Assembly (NCBI RefSeq): GCF_012927045.1
Contig: NZ_JABBFW010000003.1
Span: 1 to 64,000 of the forward strand
Reading direction: 5' to 3'
Source: Azohydromonas caseinilytica
GTDB lineage: Bacteria > Pseudomonadota > Gammaproteobacteria > Burkholderiales > Burkholderiaceae_C
Length of the DNA stretch: 64,000 nt
Part shown: one piece after another, positions 63,975 through 64,000 of the stretch
Position numbering within the stretch: the stretch's first letter is position 1
Layout: every line of letters begins with the position of its first letter
Notes under the pieces: generated by a model
The model's input: the letters and a program-made list of their open reading frames with translations, nothing else
What the model was told of the DNA's origin: nothing
The model's database searches: none
Program-made: the position numbers and the translations under genes

Positions 63975-64000
63975 AGCTGCTGCTGGACTTCCTGCCGATC
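63971..64000 (+). CDS. yciB: Inner membrane-spanning protein YciB (septation protein A), 5' end only
   Basis: Only ten codons are inside the window: [10 protein letters not shown]. This is the usual start of YciB/IspZ proteins, which in Burkholderiales commonly follow msrB. The ATG overlaps the msrB stop. The rest lies beyond the window, so the call rests on a short N-terminus plus gene order. Confidence 0.65.
   Translation, partial: MKLLLDFLPI

Overview
The window is high-GC DNA (roughly 68-70% by eye) from a betaproteobacterium. The best fit is a facultatively denitrifying, aromatic-degrading member of Burkholderiales (Comamonadaceae-like). This rests on the boxABC/bclA benzoyl-CoA cluster, the nosZRDFYL layout, the thrS-infC-rpmI-rplT-pheST-ihfA-merR block followed by tRNA-Pro, and a dispersed palindrome known from this order. 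No rRNA, prophage or CRISPR array is present.

Layout. 1-1.5 kb: decayed pieces of an IS21-type and an IS1182-type transposase gene, joined head to tail. 1.6-3.6 kb: a lower-GC patch with a cold-shock protein and the N-end-rule aminoacyl transferases aat and bpt. 3.9-4.5 kb: a LysE-type exporter. 4.6-19.9 kb: a divergent benzoate region. On the minus strand are boxR, boxC, boxB, boxA, a crotonase, a 3-hydroxyacyl-CoA dehydrogenase and a MaoC protein. On the plus strand are a DUF4863 protein, benzoate-CoA ligase and a five-gene branched-chain-type ABC importer. Together they import benzoate, activate it to benzoyl-CoA, epoxidise and open the ring, and start beta-oxidation-like steps. The semialdehyde dehydrogenase (BoxD) and the final thiolase are not in the window. 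20-31.4 kb: nitrous oxide respiration. apbE and a c-type cytochrome lie divergent to nosZ-nosR-(144-aa membrane protein)-nosD-nosF-nosY-nosL, and nnrS follows on the opposite strand.

31.6-33.8 kb: an MscS channel and a secreted DRGH nuclease. 33.8-39.6 kb: an apparent aromatic amino acid module (4-hydroxyphenylpyruvate dioxygenase, amino-acid dehydrogenase, TrpXYZ-like ABC transporter, divergent Lrp regulator). 39.7-41.0 kb: a caspase-like protease gene cut off after its catalytic core and abutting an unrelated reading frame. 41.3-49.8 kb: translation genes, all on the minus strand, with two tandem tRNA-Pro(GGG) genes. 49.8-51.1 kb: a glycine-zipper lipoprotein and a Cu/Zn superoxide dismutase with an unusual Gly/Pro/Met/His linker. 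51.5-64 kb: tex, opgGH, an HI0933-type flavoprotein, an AidB-like acyl-CoA dehydrogenase, a PaaI thioesterase, an AMP-dependent ligase, msrB and the first codons of yciB.

The observations most worth following are: (1) a short threonine-rich leader peptide followed by an antiterminator/terminator arrangement upstream of thrS, which looks like ribosome-mediated attenuation; (2) three copies of one palindromic repeat family, each sitting between co-oriented genes of an operon (boxB/boxA, nosZ/nosR, nosD/nosF); (3) the truncated caspase gene and its unrecognised neighbour; (4) a 62-bp interrupted palindrome between nosL and nnrS. All identifications come from reading the sequence; no database search was run.
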